A program made the translations under genes and the position numbers. The notes beneath the pieces are model-generated. The model saw nothing but the letters and a program-made list of their open reading frames with translations, ran no database searches and had not been told where the DNA came from. From Peribacillus asahii (GTDB taxonomy: Bacteria > Bacillota > Bacilli > Bacillales > DSM-1321), in the NCBI RefSeq assembly GCF_003570725.1, contig NZ_QWVS01000059.1, positions 25,328 through 89,327 of the forward strand: a DNA stretch of 64,000 nucleotides, given 5' to 3'. This document shows positions 8,213 to 16,953 of this stretch, piece by piece (within the stretch, counting starts at the first letter, position 1; the number at the start of each line of letters is the position of its first letter).

Positions 8213-8914
8213 TTAAGTGGTACTTTCCTTTAACTGCGATAGAAGCGTGTATAATTCTTCATCGGTCAGATCTCGCCATTCCCCTTCTTCTATGCCCTCT
8301 ACATGAATGTTCATAATTCTAATTCGCTCAAGACGAACCACTTTATAACCAAGTGCTTTACTCATTCGTCTAATTTGTCGATTTAATCCTTGCGTTAAAA
8401 TAATCCGAAATTGATAATCATTTATCCGAAAAACATGACATGGCTTTGTCTTTGTTCTAAGAATCTCTACTCCATTAGACATACCTTGAATAAACTCTTC
8501 TGTAACTGGCTTATCTACTGTTACTACATATTCCTTCTCATGCCCATTCTCTGAACGCATTATCCGATTAACGATGTCTCCATCATTGGTTAATAAAATC
8601 AACCCTTCAGATGCTTTATCTAATCTGCCAATCGGAAAGATACGTGAAGGGTAATTTACAAAATCCATGATGTTGCCTTCTACATGTTTGGCTGCCGTAC
8701 ATGTAATTCCAATTGGTTTATTTAAAGCAATATAGACTGGTTCGGCTTTCTTAGGGATGCTTTTTCCATCAATAAAAACAACATCACCAGGATTGACCGT
8801 CACTCCGGATTCACAAATCACACCATTAATGGTAATTCTCTTCGCTTCAATCAAACGATCTGTTTCCCGCCTTGAACAGTAGCCCGTCTCGCTAATATAC
8901 TTATTAATTCTCAT
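8213..8914 (-). CDS. rluF: 23S rRNA pseudouridine synthase, RluF-type
   Basis: A 233-residue enzyme of the RsuA/RluB/E/F group. It has an N-terminal S4 RNA-binding domain (residues 1-60, INKYISETGYCSRRETDRLI) and a catalytic domain with the signature GRLDKASEGLILLTNDGD, in which the aspartate attacks uridine. The QGLNRQIRRMSKALGYKVVR segment (cut here at 20) is characteristic of the RluF branch, which modifies U2604 of 23S rRNA in E. coli. Length and motifs are complete. It is a single-gene unit with no coupled neighbours. Confidence 0.85.
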   Translation of the reverse strand: MRINKYISETGYCSRRETDRLIEAKRITINGVICESGVTVNPGDVVFIDGKSIPKKAEPVYIALNKPIGITCTAAKHVEGNIMDFVNYPSRIFPIGRLDKASEGLILLTNDGDIVNRIMRSENGHEKEYVVTVDKPVTEEFIQGMSNGVEILRTKTKPCHVFRINDYQFRIILTQGLNRQIRRMSKALGYKVVRLERIRIMNIHVEGIEEGEWRDLTDEELYTLLSQLKESTT

Positions 8915-8994
8915 CTGTTTTCACTTCCATTATAAATACTACAGCGACAATAAACTTCATTCATGCAACAAGCTTGTTATTAAGACGCTATCGC

Positions 8995-9048
8995 TTTTTA
9001 TCTCACACTTAACGGGCAGTAAGCCCCCACTGATGGAAAATTTTCATT
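8995..9048 (-). repeat. Dispersed hairpin element, copy D (minimal form)
   Basis: Read on the minus strand it joins the 5' end of the element (TTCCATCAGTGGGGG) directly to its 3' end (CTTACTGCCCGTTAAGTGTG), with the entire central hairpin region missing. It lies upstream of rluF. Confidence 0.75.
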
Positions 9049-9081
9049 TTATCTACATAAATTATTAAACATAGGTCCTAC

Positions 9082-9123
9082 AAAAAAGAAGTGGTGACTC
9101 CCATTCTCTTTTGAGTCACCTAC
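9082..9123 (-). terminator. Terminator at the end of the ter-locus operon
   Basis: Stem AGGTGACTC with GAGTCACCA, then CTTCTTTTTTG on the minus strand. It follows the small HTH gene. Confidence 0.75.
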
Positions 9124-9166
9124 TTTTCTATAAATATTTACTATCCATATAAGTCCAAATGCTTTA

Positions 9167-9391
9167 CTATTCTCTCTTTAATTTTCTTTCTTCTAACGTA
9201 CCAAATACATACGCCATACCATCTTTCGTTACAATCCAATCTCTCCCCATTTTCTTAATGGTCCCTTTAGGAAATTGATCTATCCTTTTTCTTAACGTGG
9301 AGCTATCTATTCCCCATAATTTACAGGCATCCGCTGAGCTCATAATCGGCAGCTTATCTAAATCAGGTTTTGCTAAACTAATTTTCCCCAT
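9167..9391 (-). CDS. Small helix-turn-helix protein ending the ter operon (74 aa)
   Basis: A 74-residue protein with a helix-turn-helix core (MSSADACKLWGIDSSTLRKR, cut at 20), then a strand segment (KKMGRDWIVTKDGMAYVFG) and a basic tail. This is the pattern of small HTH proteins that recognise DNA in partner with helix 2-3. It begins 6 bases after the HAD gene stop codon with AGGTGATAAC upstream, so it is the last gene of the operon. It could be an autoregulator of the ter cluster; no evidence beyond position supports that. Confidence 0.65.
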   Translation of the reverse strand: MGKISLAKPDLDKLPIMSSADACKLWGIDSSTLRKRIDQFPKGTIKKMGRDWIVTKDGMAYVFGTLEERKLKRE

Positions 9392-9397
9392 CTGTTA

Positions 9398-10210
9398 TCA
9401 CCTAATTAATGTTGTTTTACTCTCCAGAAGCTTCATAAGCAGCTCCTCAGTAAAAGCCACCCCTCGTCCGTTTAACCACGTTACTTTCGGAGCGCTCGGC
9501 ATCGTCTCAAATATTTCTCCATGTAACGGACTATAGCCAATATCGGCTTCTTTCATCATCAAATAATCCATGAAAGAATCGCCTGCCGCAACATGTACCT
9601 CATAATCATCGATATACTCTTTTACTCTTTGAACAGCAAAGGCCTTATCTACTTGTTGAGGAAGGATGTATAACTTTCTTCCATGTAAAAATGTTCTCCA
9701 GCCTATCTTCTTTAATTCTACTTCAAAAGCCGCTAGCTCATCGTACGGAACTGCTTCTTTAACAATCTGAAATACATAGAAAAGGTCGTCAACATACGAC
9801 TCTCGCAACACCCATGATTCATGCCTAATGGCAGCAAAAGCTTGCAGCATATCTTCCTTTGGCAAAGAAGTCCTCACAATTCTTGCATAGAGCTCTTGAT
9901 GCCAATCTTGATCAACGACTCCGTCTATAAGGATTGTACCACCATTACTTGTTACTGCAAACGGGGGCTTAATGTCGTTCTGAAAAAGATAAATTCTTTT
10001 ATACAGATGCAAGGCTCTTGTTGTAACCGGAACAAACAAATGATTCTCATGAAATGTGCTCAATAGTTTAATGGATTGATAAGACATAAAAGTAATAGAA
10101 CGCTCATCCATCATTTCTACACAAGCCGTTTCGCTTTCTATAGGATACTCAGTCATCATTCTTTCAGAATAGATTAATGTTCGATCTAAATCAGAAGTAA
10201 ACAGTATCAT
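9398..10210 (-). CDS. HAD-superfamily hydrolase of the ter biosynthetic module
   Basis: A 270-residue HAD hydrolase. Motif I is FTSDLDRTLIYS (nucleophile and acid aspartates, residues 6-10), motif II is PVTTRA, and motif IV is AAGDSFMDYLMMKEAD. A cap domain lies between residues 85 and 190. HAD phosphatases of this type occur in the gene set that accompanies TerD/TerC proteins and is proposed to make a nucleoside-like metabolite. It follows the PRTase_1 (StiP-type) gene by 11 bases and has its own AAGGAG site. Confidence 0.8.
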   Translation of the reverse strand: MILFTSDLDRTLIYSERMMTEYPIESETACVEMMDERSITFMSYQSIKLLSTFHENHLFVPVTTRALHLYKRIYLFQNDIKPPFAVTSNGGTILIDGVVDQDWHQELYARIVRTSLPKEDMLQAFAAIRHESWVLRESYVDDLFYVFQIVKEAVPYDELAAFEVELKKIGWRTFLHGRKLYILPQQVDKAFAVQRVKEYIDDYEVHVAAGDSFMDYLMMKEADIGYSPLHGEIFETMPSAPKVTWLNGRGVAFTEELLMKLLESKTTLIR

Positions 10211-10221
10211 CTAATATCTCC

Positions 10222-11331
10222 TTATAATTCCTTAATAATGCCACAGCAAGAATATGACATGTCTGCAAATTCTTCTACCTGAACATTTTTATCTTTGGCT
10301 AACAATAAAATATGCGTTAAATCATTCGAATAATAAGGGTTGATAAGAATTTTCCAAGGCACTCTCCGAAGCAGCACCCTTGTCGTTTCTCCTACCCCCG
10401 GCTTTACGAAATTCGAATTCTTGATAGAGAATATTTCTTGAATACGTTCCACAGACTGAGCACCTTTCCAAGATGGTGTTTGGTCTTCATTCGCTAATTC
10501 TACTAACCTTTGTTGAATACCTTCTATTGCATGAGCAAATTCCGCAGCAATACAATCTACATATAAATTGGAAACATCAACTTCTTTCAGTTCTCGATAA
10601 AACTTCGCTCCATGAAAATCTCCTTTTTCCATAAACGATTCATTCCATACTGTTCGGCTGACAAGTCCTGATACAGTAGAATTTAAACAAGCAGAGGGTA
10701 TTAAGAAGTCCTCTCTTGTTCCATATATATCGACACAATACCCAGGATCAGCCAGCACAGCAAGACTAGCATTCAATTGATTCGAATGTGCAGCATTATA
10801 CTTCTGACATGCACCCTTCAATTCTTTTGTAATGGCTCCTTTTCCCGTCCAGCCATCTATAAATTGAATATCAGCTGCTGCATGATGAGCAAATATATAA
10901 TCAATCGCTGTCTCATCAATCCCTCTGCCTCTAATAATCGAAATCGAGTAATGAGGAATCTCTACTCGATGGATAGCTTTGAAATAACGTTTCACTAATA
11001 CGCCAATAGGTGTCCCTGCTCGTGCTAAACTGACTAAAACTAAATTGTTCAATCCACGTTTTTCTTTAATTTGTTCCGCTACAACTCCAATGGCTATCGC
11101 GATCCGTTTCGAATAGTGATTCAATGTACGATGGAATAAGGAAATATACTGCTCATCCGGCTGGTACTCCATTGGCAGCATTTCAGAATAATGGGTGCCA
11201 GATTGAATAAGCGCCTCCCGTTCTTCTGTTTTTATCTCTAACTGATACTTGCTAATATCTCGCAATAAAAAAACAACATCGTCTACACTATAACTCCCTA
11301 TTCGATCCGGTCGAACTCCCGCTTGTACCAT
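10222..11331 (-). CDS. StiP/PRTase_1-type phosphoribosyltransferase-like protein
   Basis: A 369-residue member of the family once annotated 'cysteine protease StiP' (PF11202), later reinterpreted as a phosphoribosyltransferase fold. Supporting segments are NLVLVSLARAGTPIGVL (residues 98-115) and the loop IQFIDGWTGKGAI (about 155-167), which has the layout of a PRPP-binding strand-loop. RGRGIDETAIDYIFA follows the third strand. It starts at 11331 with AAGGAGGGG upstream. It lies between the other PRTase gene and the HAD gene in the ter operon and is presumably a step in the same pathway; substrate unknown. Confidence 0.75.
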   Translation of the reverse strand: MVQAGVRPDRIGSYSVDDVVFLLRDISKYQLEIKTEEREALIQSGTHYSEMLPMEYQPDEQYISLFHRTLNHYSKRIAIAIGVVAEQIKEKRGLNNLVLVSLARAGTPIGVLVKRYFKAIHRVEIPHYSISIIRGRGIDETAIDYIFAHHAAADIQFIDGWTGKGAITKELKGACQKYNAAHSNQLNASLAVLADPGYCVDIYGTREDFLIPSACLNSTVSGLVSRTVWNESFMEKGDFHGAKFYRELKEVDVSNLYVDCIAAEFAHAIEGIQQRLVELANEDQTPSWKGAQSVERIQEIFSIKNSNFVKPGVGETTRVLLRRVPWKILINPYYSNDLTHILLLAKDKNVQVEEFADMSYSCCGIIKEL

Positions 11332-11351
11332 TCGCTCCCCTCCTTAAGCAA

Positions 11352-12731
11352 TTACGAGCAGATGTCTGTCATCATCACCACTGTAATCGTAGTAATATTC
11401 ATTCGTTTAAGCTCTTCTACCAAGCTTCGTATATCGTCTTCGGAATGCATGCGTTCGACTAAAATGATGAGCTCATCATATTGATTTGGTTTAATATTGT
11501 ATAGAAAATTTGTTGTTCCTGTATTTTCTGGACTATCAAATGTGAATTTCTGCTGAATGGTATATGATTCTATATCCCTCTGATAGATCGGACTGCGGGT
11601 TGTAGATTGAAAAAATACACCTTCCCCTAACTGAGCAGCTATTTTCATAGGAACATACATAAATTCTCCCGTACCAATGACTAACGTGCGGCTCCCTTTT
11701 CGCTGTTTTTTCACATATTCTGCAACGGCTTTTAACTCGTTTGAATAGAGAGATTCCTCTGCTCTCGTCAATCCAAATCTTCCTGTCGCTAATAAATAAG
11801 GGGAACGATTAACTGTTCCATCAGTGGAAATCGATGTTATTCCTTTTATCTCACTCGTTTTTACATCGTTATCAGAAGGGAGGAAGGAAGTGGTTGATTC
11901 AAGATATGAAGAATAAATGGACTGATTCTCTTTACTTAAAACCGGTTCTCTAGAGACCGTAATCATCCCATCCAATAAAGCAACGGTATGAATCGTAATA
12001 TTCAACTCTTCTTCTAATTGCTCATATCTTTCTCGATGCTCCTGTGATCTCCAATCTAAAATAGACACAACAGTAAATCGTGTTTTCTGAGGATACTGCT
12101 CTTTCATTGTTCGAATAATGTTAATGGCTGTTTTTCCTGTCGTAATTTCATCATCAACGAGTACGACTTCACTATCATCATCAAAAAAGGCTGAATCCAA
12201 GGCATACACCCTATGGCTCGTTGCATGTGAATGTTCTTCCTCAAAATTAATAACAGACGTCAATTCTTGAATCTGCTCTCTTGTCGTATGAATATACTTT
12301 GCCTGTTCTCCAAATGCGCTAAATACCGCATGGCCTAAGGCTGTTGCAGTTTCAGCAAATCCCATCACAGTAAGCGGTTGATCTAACAAAATAGGCCGAT
12401 GTTCAATATCTGCTAGTACTTCTGAAAGACGGCTTTTGGTCTGCAGCGCATGAACAACTGATGGCATGCGCGGATCCTTCACCCCATGCACAAGTTCTAC
12501 ATAGCGCATGGCAAGCAACTTCCCTACCACTAACGGAATATTAGGATCCACCGCTAAATGTTTACCTAATACTTTGCTAACAAATAGAAAGCTTCTCCGT
12601 TTATTAATCCGCGTTGCCATTTGAAACAATTGAGATAATTCAAATTGATATGGATTTTGCAACACATTCACTTCAACAGTTAAACCATCCATAATATGAT
12701 ATATTTCTTTAGAAGCGATCGTTTCTACCAT
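11352..12731 (-). CDS. Phosphoribosyltransferase with TRSP domain (ter biosynthetic module)
   Basis: A 459-residue protein with a PRTase_2-type domain in residues 1-270 and a C-terminal TRSP-like domain (about 300-459). The PRPP-binding motif is clear: EVVLVDDEITTGKTAINII. The TRSP part includes GRFGLTRAEESLYSNEL and the SRTLVIGTGEFMYVPMKIA strand-loop. The two domains typically occur together in operons with TerD proteins. Its start codon overlaps the upstream aldolase gene by 7 bases, implying translational coupling. Substrate is unknown; a ribosyl-linked small molecule is inferred. Confidence 0.8.
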   Translation of the reverse strand: MVETIASKEIYHIMDGLTVEVNVLQNPYQFELSQLFQMATRINKRRSFLFVSKVLGKHLAVDPNIPLVVGKLLAMRYVELVHGVKDPRMPSVVHALQTKSRLSEVLADIEHRPILLDQPLTVMGFAETATALGHAVFSAFGEQAKYIHTTREQIQELTSVINFEEEHSHATSHRVYALDSAFFDDDSEVVLVDDEITTGKTAINIIRTMKEQYPQKTRFTVVSILDWRSQEHRERYEQLEEELNITIHTVALLDGMITVSREPVLSKENQSIYSSYLESTTSFLPSDNDVKTSEIKGITSISTDGTVNRSPYLLATGRFGLTRAEESLYSNELKAVAEYVKKQRKGSRTLVIGTGEFMYVPMKIAAQLGEGVFFQSTTRSPIYQRDIESYTIQQKFTFDSPENTGTTNFLYNIKPNQYDELIILVERMHSEDDIRSLVEELKRMNITTITVVMMTDICS

Positions 12732-13855
12732 TTCTTTGCTCCTTCATTAAATTGTTTTTCTTCTGCCATTAAATGTGTAAATGTTTGGCCTTTGTTATAT
12801 ACACCAAATACTTTCGCTTGTAATAAAATTCGTTTCGCCCAAGAAAGGTGCGGTTTCATTTCATTCATTTTATTAGCATACTCACTCTTCATGACTCCTA
12901 CTTGACCATCGTTATAACCTAGTACGCTAGTTGCATCAAGATAATCCTCATGACTAACAACATATAATGAATGAACTGGCTTAATATGTGTCGGATGAAT
13001 GACCGTTTTACCAACAAAACCATTTAACTGATCCAGCATCACTTCATTCATTAAGCCATCTAGATACGGATTACTGCTTTGATTATTAGAAAAGAATTCC
13101 CACACTGGGCCTGAAAGCACGAATCCACTGCCACTTCGATTAAATAGATTCATAATATCTGTTAAACAATCGCGAATGACTAGAACATCATAAATACTTG
13201 TATTTACCTTCCTTCTAATACCGTATAATCCACAAAAATCCGTGGCTCCAATTCGGATATTTAATATATAAGCTTGATAAGCTTCTAATAGCTCTTTAAT
13301 CTTGCTTAGAGTTTCGATTCTTGTTTCTTTATACACAATATCTGATGTCTCTAACACTGGCATACCATATAAAACCATATCTTCTGAATTATTATTCTTT
13401 AAAATCTCTAAATAGTCTTTCCCTGCTTTATACGAAAACTTTGGAAATACATATCCAGTCAATACACGCTGAAGCCGTCCTAATTGTTGCGTAACTCTGT
13501 TCATTTGCTGCGGGCTTCTTACTCGAATAAAAATAAGAGGCAACTCTTCTACTAATACTTTTTGTTCTTCCACAGCTTGGTTAATATTTGAAATATGCTG
13601 AATAAGCATTTGTTCTGCTTCCTCTAGTCGACTATCACCAATAGCATCTTCTAAATCAATGACGACAGAAGTAAGCTCTCTATATTTCTTTGTCACTAGC
13701 TCATCTGCAATACTCTCTCTAAGAGCTGGCATATACAAAGTAGCACCTAGCGCATAGGCTAACGTTTCCCGTTCTGTATATTTAGTAAAGGGCTCTGGTT
13801 CTTTATAGAAGATTTCTATTTTTCTTTTGGCCGATTCAACCTCAAAATGTTTCAC
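12725..13855 (-). CDS. HpcH/HpaI aldolase / citrate lyase-like protein of the ter module
   Basis: A TIM-barrel protein of about 376 residues related to CitE/HpcH. Visible signatures are LPALRESIADELV..SVVIDLEDAIGD near the N-terminus (metal-binding acidic strand), FIRVRSPQQMNRV, and GFVGKTVIHPTHIKPVH near the C-terminus, the conserved IHP segment of CitE-like lyases. I start it at the GTG at 13855. A frame extending to 13912 reads through a perfect terminator hairpin (13886-13913), so its extra residues are not real. First gene of the biosynthetic block, overlapping the PRTase gene. Confidence 0.8.
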   Translation of the reverse strand: MKHFEVESAKRKIEIFYKEPEPFTKYTERETLAYALGATLYMPALRESIADELVTKKYRELTSVVIDLEDAIGDSRLEEAEQMLIQHISNINQAVEEQKVLVEELPLIFIRVRSPQQMNRVTQQLGRLQRVLTGYVFPKFSYKAGKDYLEILKNNNSEDMVLYGMPVLETSDIVYKETRIETLSKIKELLEAYQAYILNIRIGATDFCGLYGIRRKVNTSIYDVLVIRDCLTDIMNLFNRSGSGFVLSGPVWEFFSNNQSSNPYLDGLMNEVMLDQLNGFVGKTVIHPTHIKPVHSLYVVSHEDYLDATSVLGYNDGQVGVMKSEYANKMNEMKPHLSWAKRILLQAKVFGVYNKGQTFTHLMAEEKQFNEGAKKW

Positions 13856-13876
13856 AACGAAATCTACTTCCTTCCT

Positions 13877-13913
13877 ATATAAAAGGATGGCTACTGCTGA
13901 AACAGTAGCCATC
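13877..13913 (-). terminator. Terminator or attenuator between terC and the biosynthetic genes
   Basis: A perfect 11-bp inverted repeat GATGGCTACTG (13886-13896 with 13903-13913) with a 6-base loop, followed on the minus strand by CTTTTATAT. It lies after terC and 22 bases before the aldolase start, so it could limit read-through into the biosynthetic genes. Confidence 0.75.
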
Positions 13914-13926
13914 TAGAAATATTGAT

Positions 13927-13971
13927 TCCATACTTAACAGGCAGTAATTCCCCATTAATGGAAGTTTTCCT
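13927..13971 (-). repeat. Dispersed hairpin element, copy E (minimal form)
   Basis: On the minus strand GGAAAACTTCCATTAATGGG joins directly to GAATTACTGCCTGTTAAGTA, the same deleted arrangement as copy D. It abuts the terC stop codon. Confidence 0.7.
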
Positions 13972-14745
13972 TTATTCTTCTTTTGAAACAGCCGTTTCTT
14001 CTTTTATGACTCCAGCATTTTTTTTATGAATGATAATCGTAATAGCAAATGCTAGAACAATAATGGCAAAAAACGCTTCATGCGGCAAATGGAAGCCAAA
14101 CACGCTTGCCAACATTTTAGCAGCAATAATTCCAATCAAAATGAATGCTGTGTTCTCCAGCTCAGGAATTTTATCAATTAATAGTAAGAAGAATCTAGCG
14201 ACTGTACGCATTAATAAAATACCAATCATTCCACCGAGAAGAAGAACCCATACTTGATCCGAAATAGCAAATGCAGCTAGAATGGAATCTGCCGAGAAAG
14301 CAATATCCATCATTTCTACCATAATAACAGTTGCCCAAAATACGCCGAACGTACGAACTAACCAACTATTTTTATTAAACTCTTTTGCCTCACCATCGTC
14401 ATTTCCTTTTTTGCGGAAGTGACTATAACAAATCCAGCCTAAATATGCAGCACCTAATACTTTAATGAACCAAAACTTAACAAGATATACGCCAATACCG
14501 ATGAATAAGAATCTGAAGACATACGCACCAAGTAATCCATACATCAACGCTTTTTTTCTTTGTTTTTCAGGAAGATGCCTAACCATAACCGCTAGTACAA
14601 GGGCATTATCAGCAGAAAGTAACCCTTCCATAATAATCAATGTCCCAATTAATCCCCATGCAACAGGATCAGTTAAAACATCTGCCCACATTCCCCAATC
14701 AAAAAACAAAGCATACGTGCTTAAAATCTGATTAATAATGTCCAA
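13972..14745 (-). CDS. yceF: TerC-family integral membrane protein (YceF-like)
   Basis: A 257-residue protein with seven to nine membrane spans. TerC hallmarks are the two intramembrane acidic motifs IMEGLLSADNALVLAVMV (Glu, Asp) and VEMMDIAFSADSILAAF (Glu, Asp), thought to bind metal ions. TerC proteins are implicated in manganese efflux and metal-loading of exported enzymes. TTG start at 14745 with CGGAGG 8 bases upstream. It follows the three TerD genes in the same order as B. subtilis yceCDEF. Confidence 0.9.
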   Translation of the reverse strand: MDIINQILSTYALFFDWGMWADVLTDPVAWGLIGTLIIMEGLLSADNALVLAVMVRHLPEKQRKKALMYGLLGAYVFRFLFIGIGVYLVKFWFIKVLGAAYLGWICYSHFRKKGNDDGEAKEFNKNSWLVRTFGVFWATVIMVEMMDIAFSADSILAAFAISDQVWVLLLGGMIGILLMRTVARFFLLLIDKIPELENTAFILIGIIAAKMLASVFGFHLPHEAFFAIIVLAFAITIIIHKKNAGVIKEETAVSKEE

Positions 14746-14802
14746 AGGAAATAACCTCCGTAAAAAATGAAATGGGATTACTCCCTATATAAATAAGAAT
14801 AC

Positions 14803-15381
14803 TTATGCATCTAATCCATAAGCATTTACTAAGGCTTGCAGTCCGCCTTGGTAGCCAGCGCCAACAGCATTGAACTTCCACTCACCTTTATTTCTATAAA
14901 TCTCACAAAACACAACAGCTGTTTCAATACTAAAATCTTCTCCTAAATCAAAACGAAGCACTTCCTCGTTTGTGTCTTCATTCACAAGTCTAACAAATGC
15001 ATTAGACACTTGCCCAAAGTTTTGCGAACGAACCTCCGCCTCATGAATCGTAACCGCAATCGCTACTTTCTCTACATCATTCGGTACTTTCGCCAAATCA
15101 ATCTTCAGCTGCTCGTCGTCTCCATCGCCTTCACCTGTTCTATTATCACCTGTATGAATGACAGAACCATCCGGGCTTTGTAAATTGTTGTAGAAAATAA
15201 AGTCATATTCATTGCGGCACTTTCCTGCTGCATTTAATAGAAAAGCCGAAGCATCAAGATCGTATGCTTGACCTCCATCAAACTGTTTAACATCCCAGCC
15301 TAAGCCAATCACAATATTTTGTAATGTTGGATCATTTTTTGTTAAATCAATTCGCTGGCCTTTACTTAACTGAATAGCCAT
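14803..15381 (-). CDS. terD: TerD-family calcium-binding stress protein (third of three)
   Basis: A 192-residue TerD-domain protein. The fold's paired calcium-binding loops are visible: DLDASAFLLNAAGK and HTGDNRTGEGDGDDEQ, followed by [14 protein letters not shown] and the C-terminal GEWKFNAVGAGYQGGLQAL. All expected acidic residues are present. TerD proteins are cytoplasmic, partly membrane-associated, and linked to tellurite, phage, metal and envelope stress. It is most similar to the paralogue at 15469-16053 and arose by tandem duplication. GGGGAG precedes the ATG. Confidence 0.92.
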   Translation of the reverse strand: MAIQLSKGQRIDLTKNDPTLQNIVIGLGWDVKQFDGGQAYDLDASAFLLNAAGKCRNEYDFIFYNNLQSPDGSVIHTGDNRTGEGDGDDEQLKIDLAKVPNDVEKVAIAVTIHEAEVRSQNFGQVSNAFVRLVNEDTNEEVLRFDLGEDFSIETAVVFCEIYRNKGEWKFNAVGAGYQGGLQALVNAYGLDA

Positions 15382-15430
15382 GATTTATACTCCCCTATCC
15401 TGATAATATAGTTTTGAAAAATCATAACTA

Positions 15431-15461
15431 AGGAACAATGAGTACGATGCTCATTGTTCCT
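15431..15461 (-). other. Intergenic hairpin between terD paralogues
   Basis: A 12-bp stem AGGAACAATGAG with CTCATTGTTCCT and a 7-base loop. There is no T-run on the minus strand, so it is more likely an mRNA-stabilising or processing hairpin than a full terminator. Confidence 0.5.
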
Positions 15462-15468
15462 CTATTCA

Positions 15469-16053
15469 TTACCCTACTTGTAATCCAAAATCATTACATA
15501 GAGAAGCTAAACCGCCTTGGTAGCCTGAGCCGATTGCATTGAATTTCCACTCGCCGTTATGACGGTATAATTCTCCGACAACGATAGCTGTTTCAATGCT
15601 GAAGTCTTCTCCAAGATCATAGCGAATAAGTTCTTCATTAGTATCTTCATTTACAATACGAATGAACGCATTTGATACCATACCGAAGTTTTGATTACGA
15701 GCTTCTGCATCATGAATCGTAACAGTAAAAGCAATTTTCTCGATATGAGCTGGAACATCTTTAATCGCGACCTTCACTTGTTCATCGTCACCTTCACCTG
15801 CTCCAGTTAAGTTATCCCCAGTATGAACAACGGATCCATTCCCGCCTGCTGTATTATTATAGAATACAAAATCTTCTGGGCCCTTCACTTTACCAGTTGC
15901 ATCCAATAAGAAGATAGAAGTATCTAAATCGAAATCTTGTCCACCATCATATTTATTTGTATCCCACCCTAAACCAACTAGAACTTTAGAGATACCAGGG
16001 TTTGATTTTGTTAAATCAACTTTTTGACCTTTTTGTAAAGAAACTACTGCCAT
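15469..16053 (-). CDS. terD: TerD-family calcium-binding stress protein (second of three)
   Basis: A 194-residue TerD-domain protein with [30 protein letters not shown] and [19 protein letters not shown], i.e. complete calcium-binding loops. The sequence is closest to the 14803 paralogue and resembles B. subtilis YceD/YceE. GAGGT lies 8 bases before the ATG. It is part of the ter operon driven from the ECF-type promoter at 16956; a hairpin separates it from the next gene. Confidence 0.92.
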   Translation of the reverse strand: MAVVSLQKGQKVDLTKSNPGISKVLVGLGWDTNKYDGGQDFDLDTSIFLLDATGKVKGPEDFVFYNNTAGGNGSVVHTGDNLTGAGEGDDEQVKVAIKDVPAHIEKIAFTVTIHDAEARNQNFGMVSNAFIRIVNEDTNEELIRYDLGEDFSIETAIVVGELYRHNGEWKFNAIGSGYQGGLASLCNDFGLQVG

Positions 16054-16130
16054 ATTAAATGACCTCCTAAATGTTAATAATATTGAAAGACAATTTTATT
16101 CTACCCTTAAGCTGTGATAAATTTATGTAA

Positions 16131-16748
16131 TTAAGTATATCGAGCAACAACTTCTGACAGATTACGATCTTTTGTTCCATCACCAATCGCATTAAACTTC
16201 CATTCACCATTATGGCGATAAATTTCACCCGTCACTAAAGTCGTTAACCCGCCGTAGTTATCCGTTAAGTTAAAGCGAGTTAATTCCTGTTTCGTTTGTG
16301 GGTTAACAATGCGAATAAAAGCGTTTTGAATCATGCCAAAATCTTGTTTTCTTCCTTCACAATCATAAATATTCACGACAAAAACAAGCTTATTATAGCA
16401 GTCTGGAACAGATTTTAAGTCAACCATAATAACTTCATCATCTCCGCTTCCATCACCTGTAAGATTATCTCCAGAATGGCGAACAGAGCCGCAGCTGCTT
16501 GTTTTATTCCCAAAATAAATCAAATCTCCTTTATTTACGATTCGGTCATTTTGCAGCAAAATAACAGACGCGTCACAATCGATATTCGCTGTTTTTGCAC
16601 CGCCTCCAAAAAGCCCGCCAAACAGACCTCCACCTTTAGGAGAAGATTGATTCACAGGGTCCCAGCCTAAACCTACCATAATTTGATTTAAACTAGCATT
16701 TCCTTTAGTTAAATCAATCCGTTGACCTTTTTGTAGATTAATACTCAC
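16131..16748 (-). CDS. terD: TerD-family protein, divergent paralogue (first of three)
   Basis: A 205-residue TerD-domain protein, YceC-like. It differs from the other two by a Gly-rich insert (KGGGLFGGLFGGGAK, about residues 37-52) and by carrying Cys in the first acidic loop (NIDCDASVILLQNDRIV). The second loop HSGDNLTGDGSGDDEV and the C-terminal [11 protein letters not shown] are intact. GTG start at 16748 with AAGGAG about 11 bases upstream. Promoter-proximal gene of the locus; the leader is about 200 bases long. Confidence 0.9.
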   Translation of the reverse strand: MSINLQKGQRIDLTKGNASLNQIMVGLGWDPVNQSSPKGGGLFGGLFGGGAKTANIDCDASVILLQNDRIVNKGDLIYFGNKTSSCGSVRHSGDNLTGDGSGDDEVIMVDLKSVPDCYNKLVFVVNIYDCEGRKQDFGMIQNAFIRIVNPQTKQELTRFNLTDNYGGLTTLVTGEIYRHNGEWKFNAIGDGTKDRNLSEVVARYT

Positions 16749-16787
16749 TAGCCACTCAACTCCTTACATATTTAGGATGCGCAACCA

Positions 16788-16803
16788 TTCACGCTAGCGT
16801 GAA
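16788..16803. promoter_or_regulatory. Perfect 16-bp palindrome in the ter leader
   Basis: TTCACGCTAGCGTGAA is fully self-complementary. It lies between the ECF-type promoter and the first terD gene, about 40 bases before the start codon. It could be an operator or an RNA hairpin close to the ribosome site. Confidence 0.5.
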
Positions 16804-16953
16804 CTCGGAACAATCATAACATCCAATTCATAGGCCTGCAACGAAAAGTACTTATAAAATTCCACTTCCAAAAACACTTTCCCAATCCTCTATTTTCCAA
16901 TTAATTAACCTATTTCATTGAAAAATTCATGCTGCCTTGCACCTTCATAACTA

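Noticed and set aside
13856..13912. Longer start for the aldolase-like gene
   Set aside because: The extra codons lie in a perfect terminator stem; the GTG at 13855 has AGGAAG upstream.
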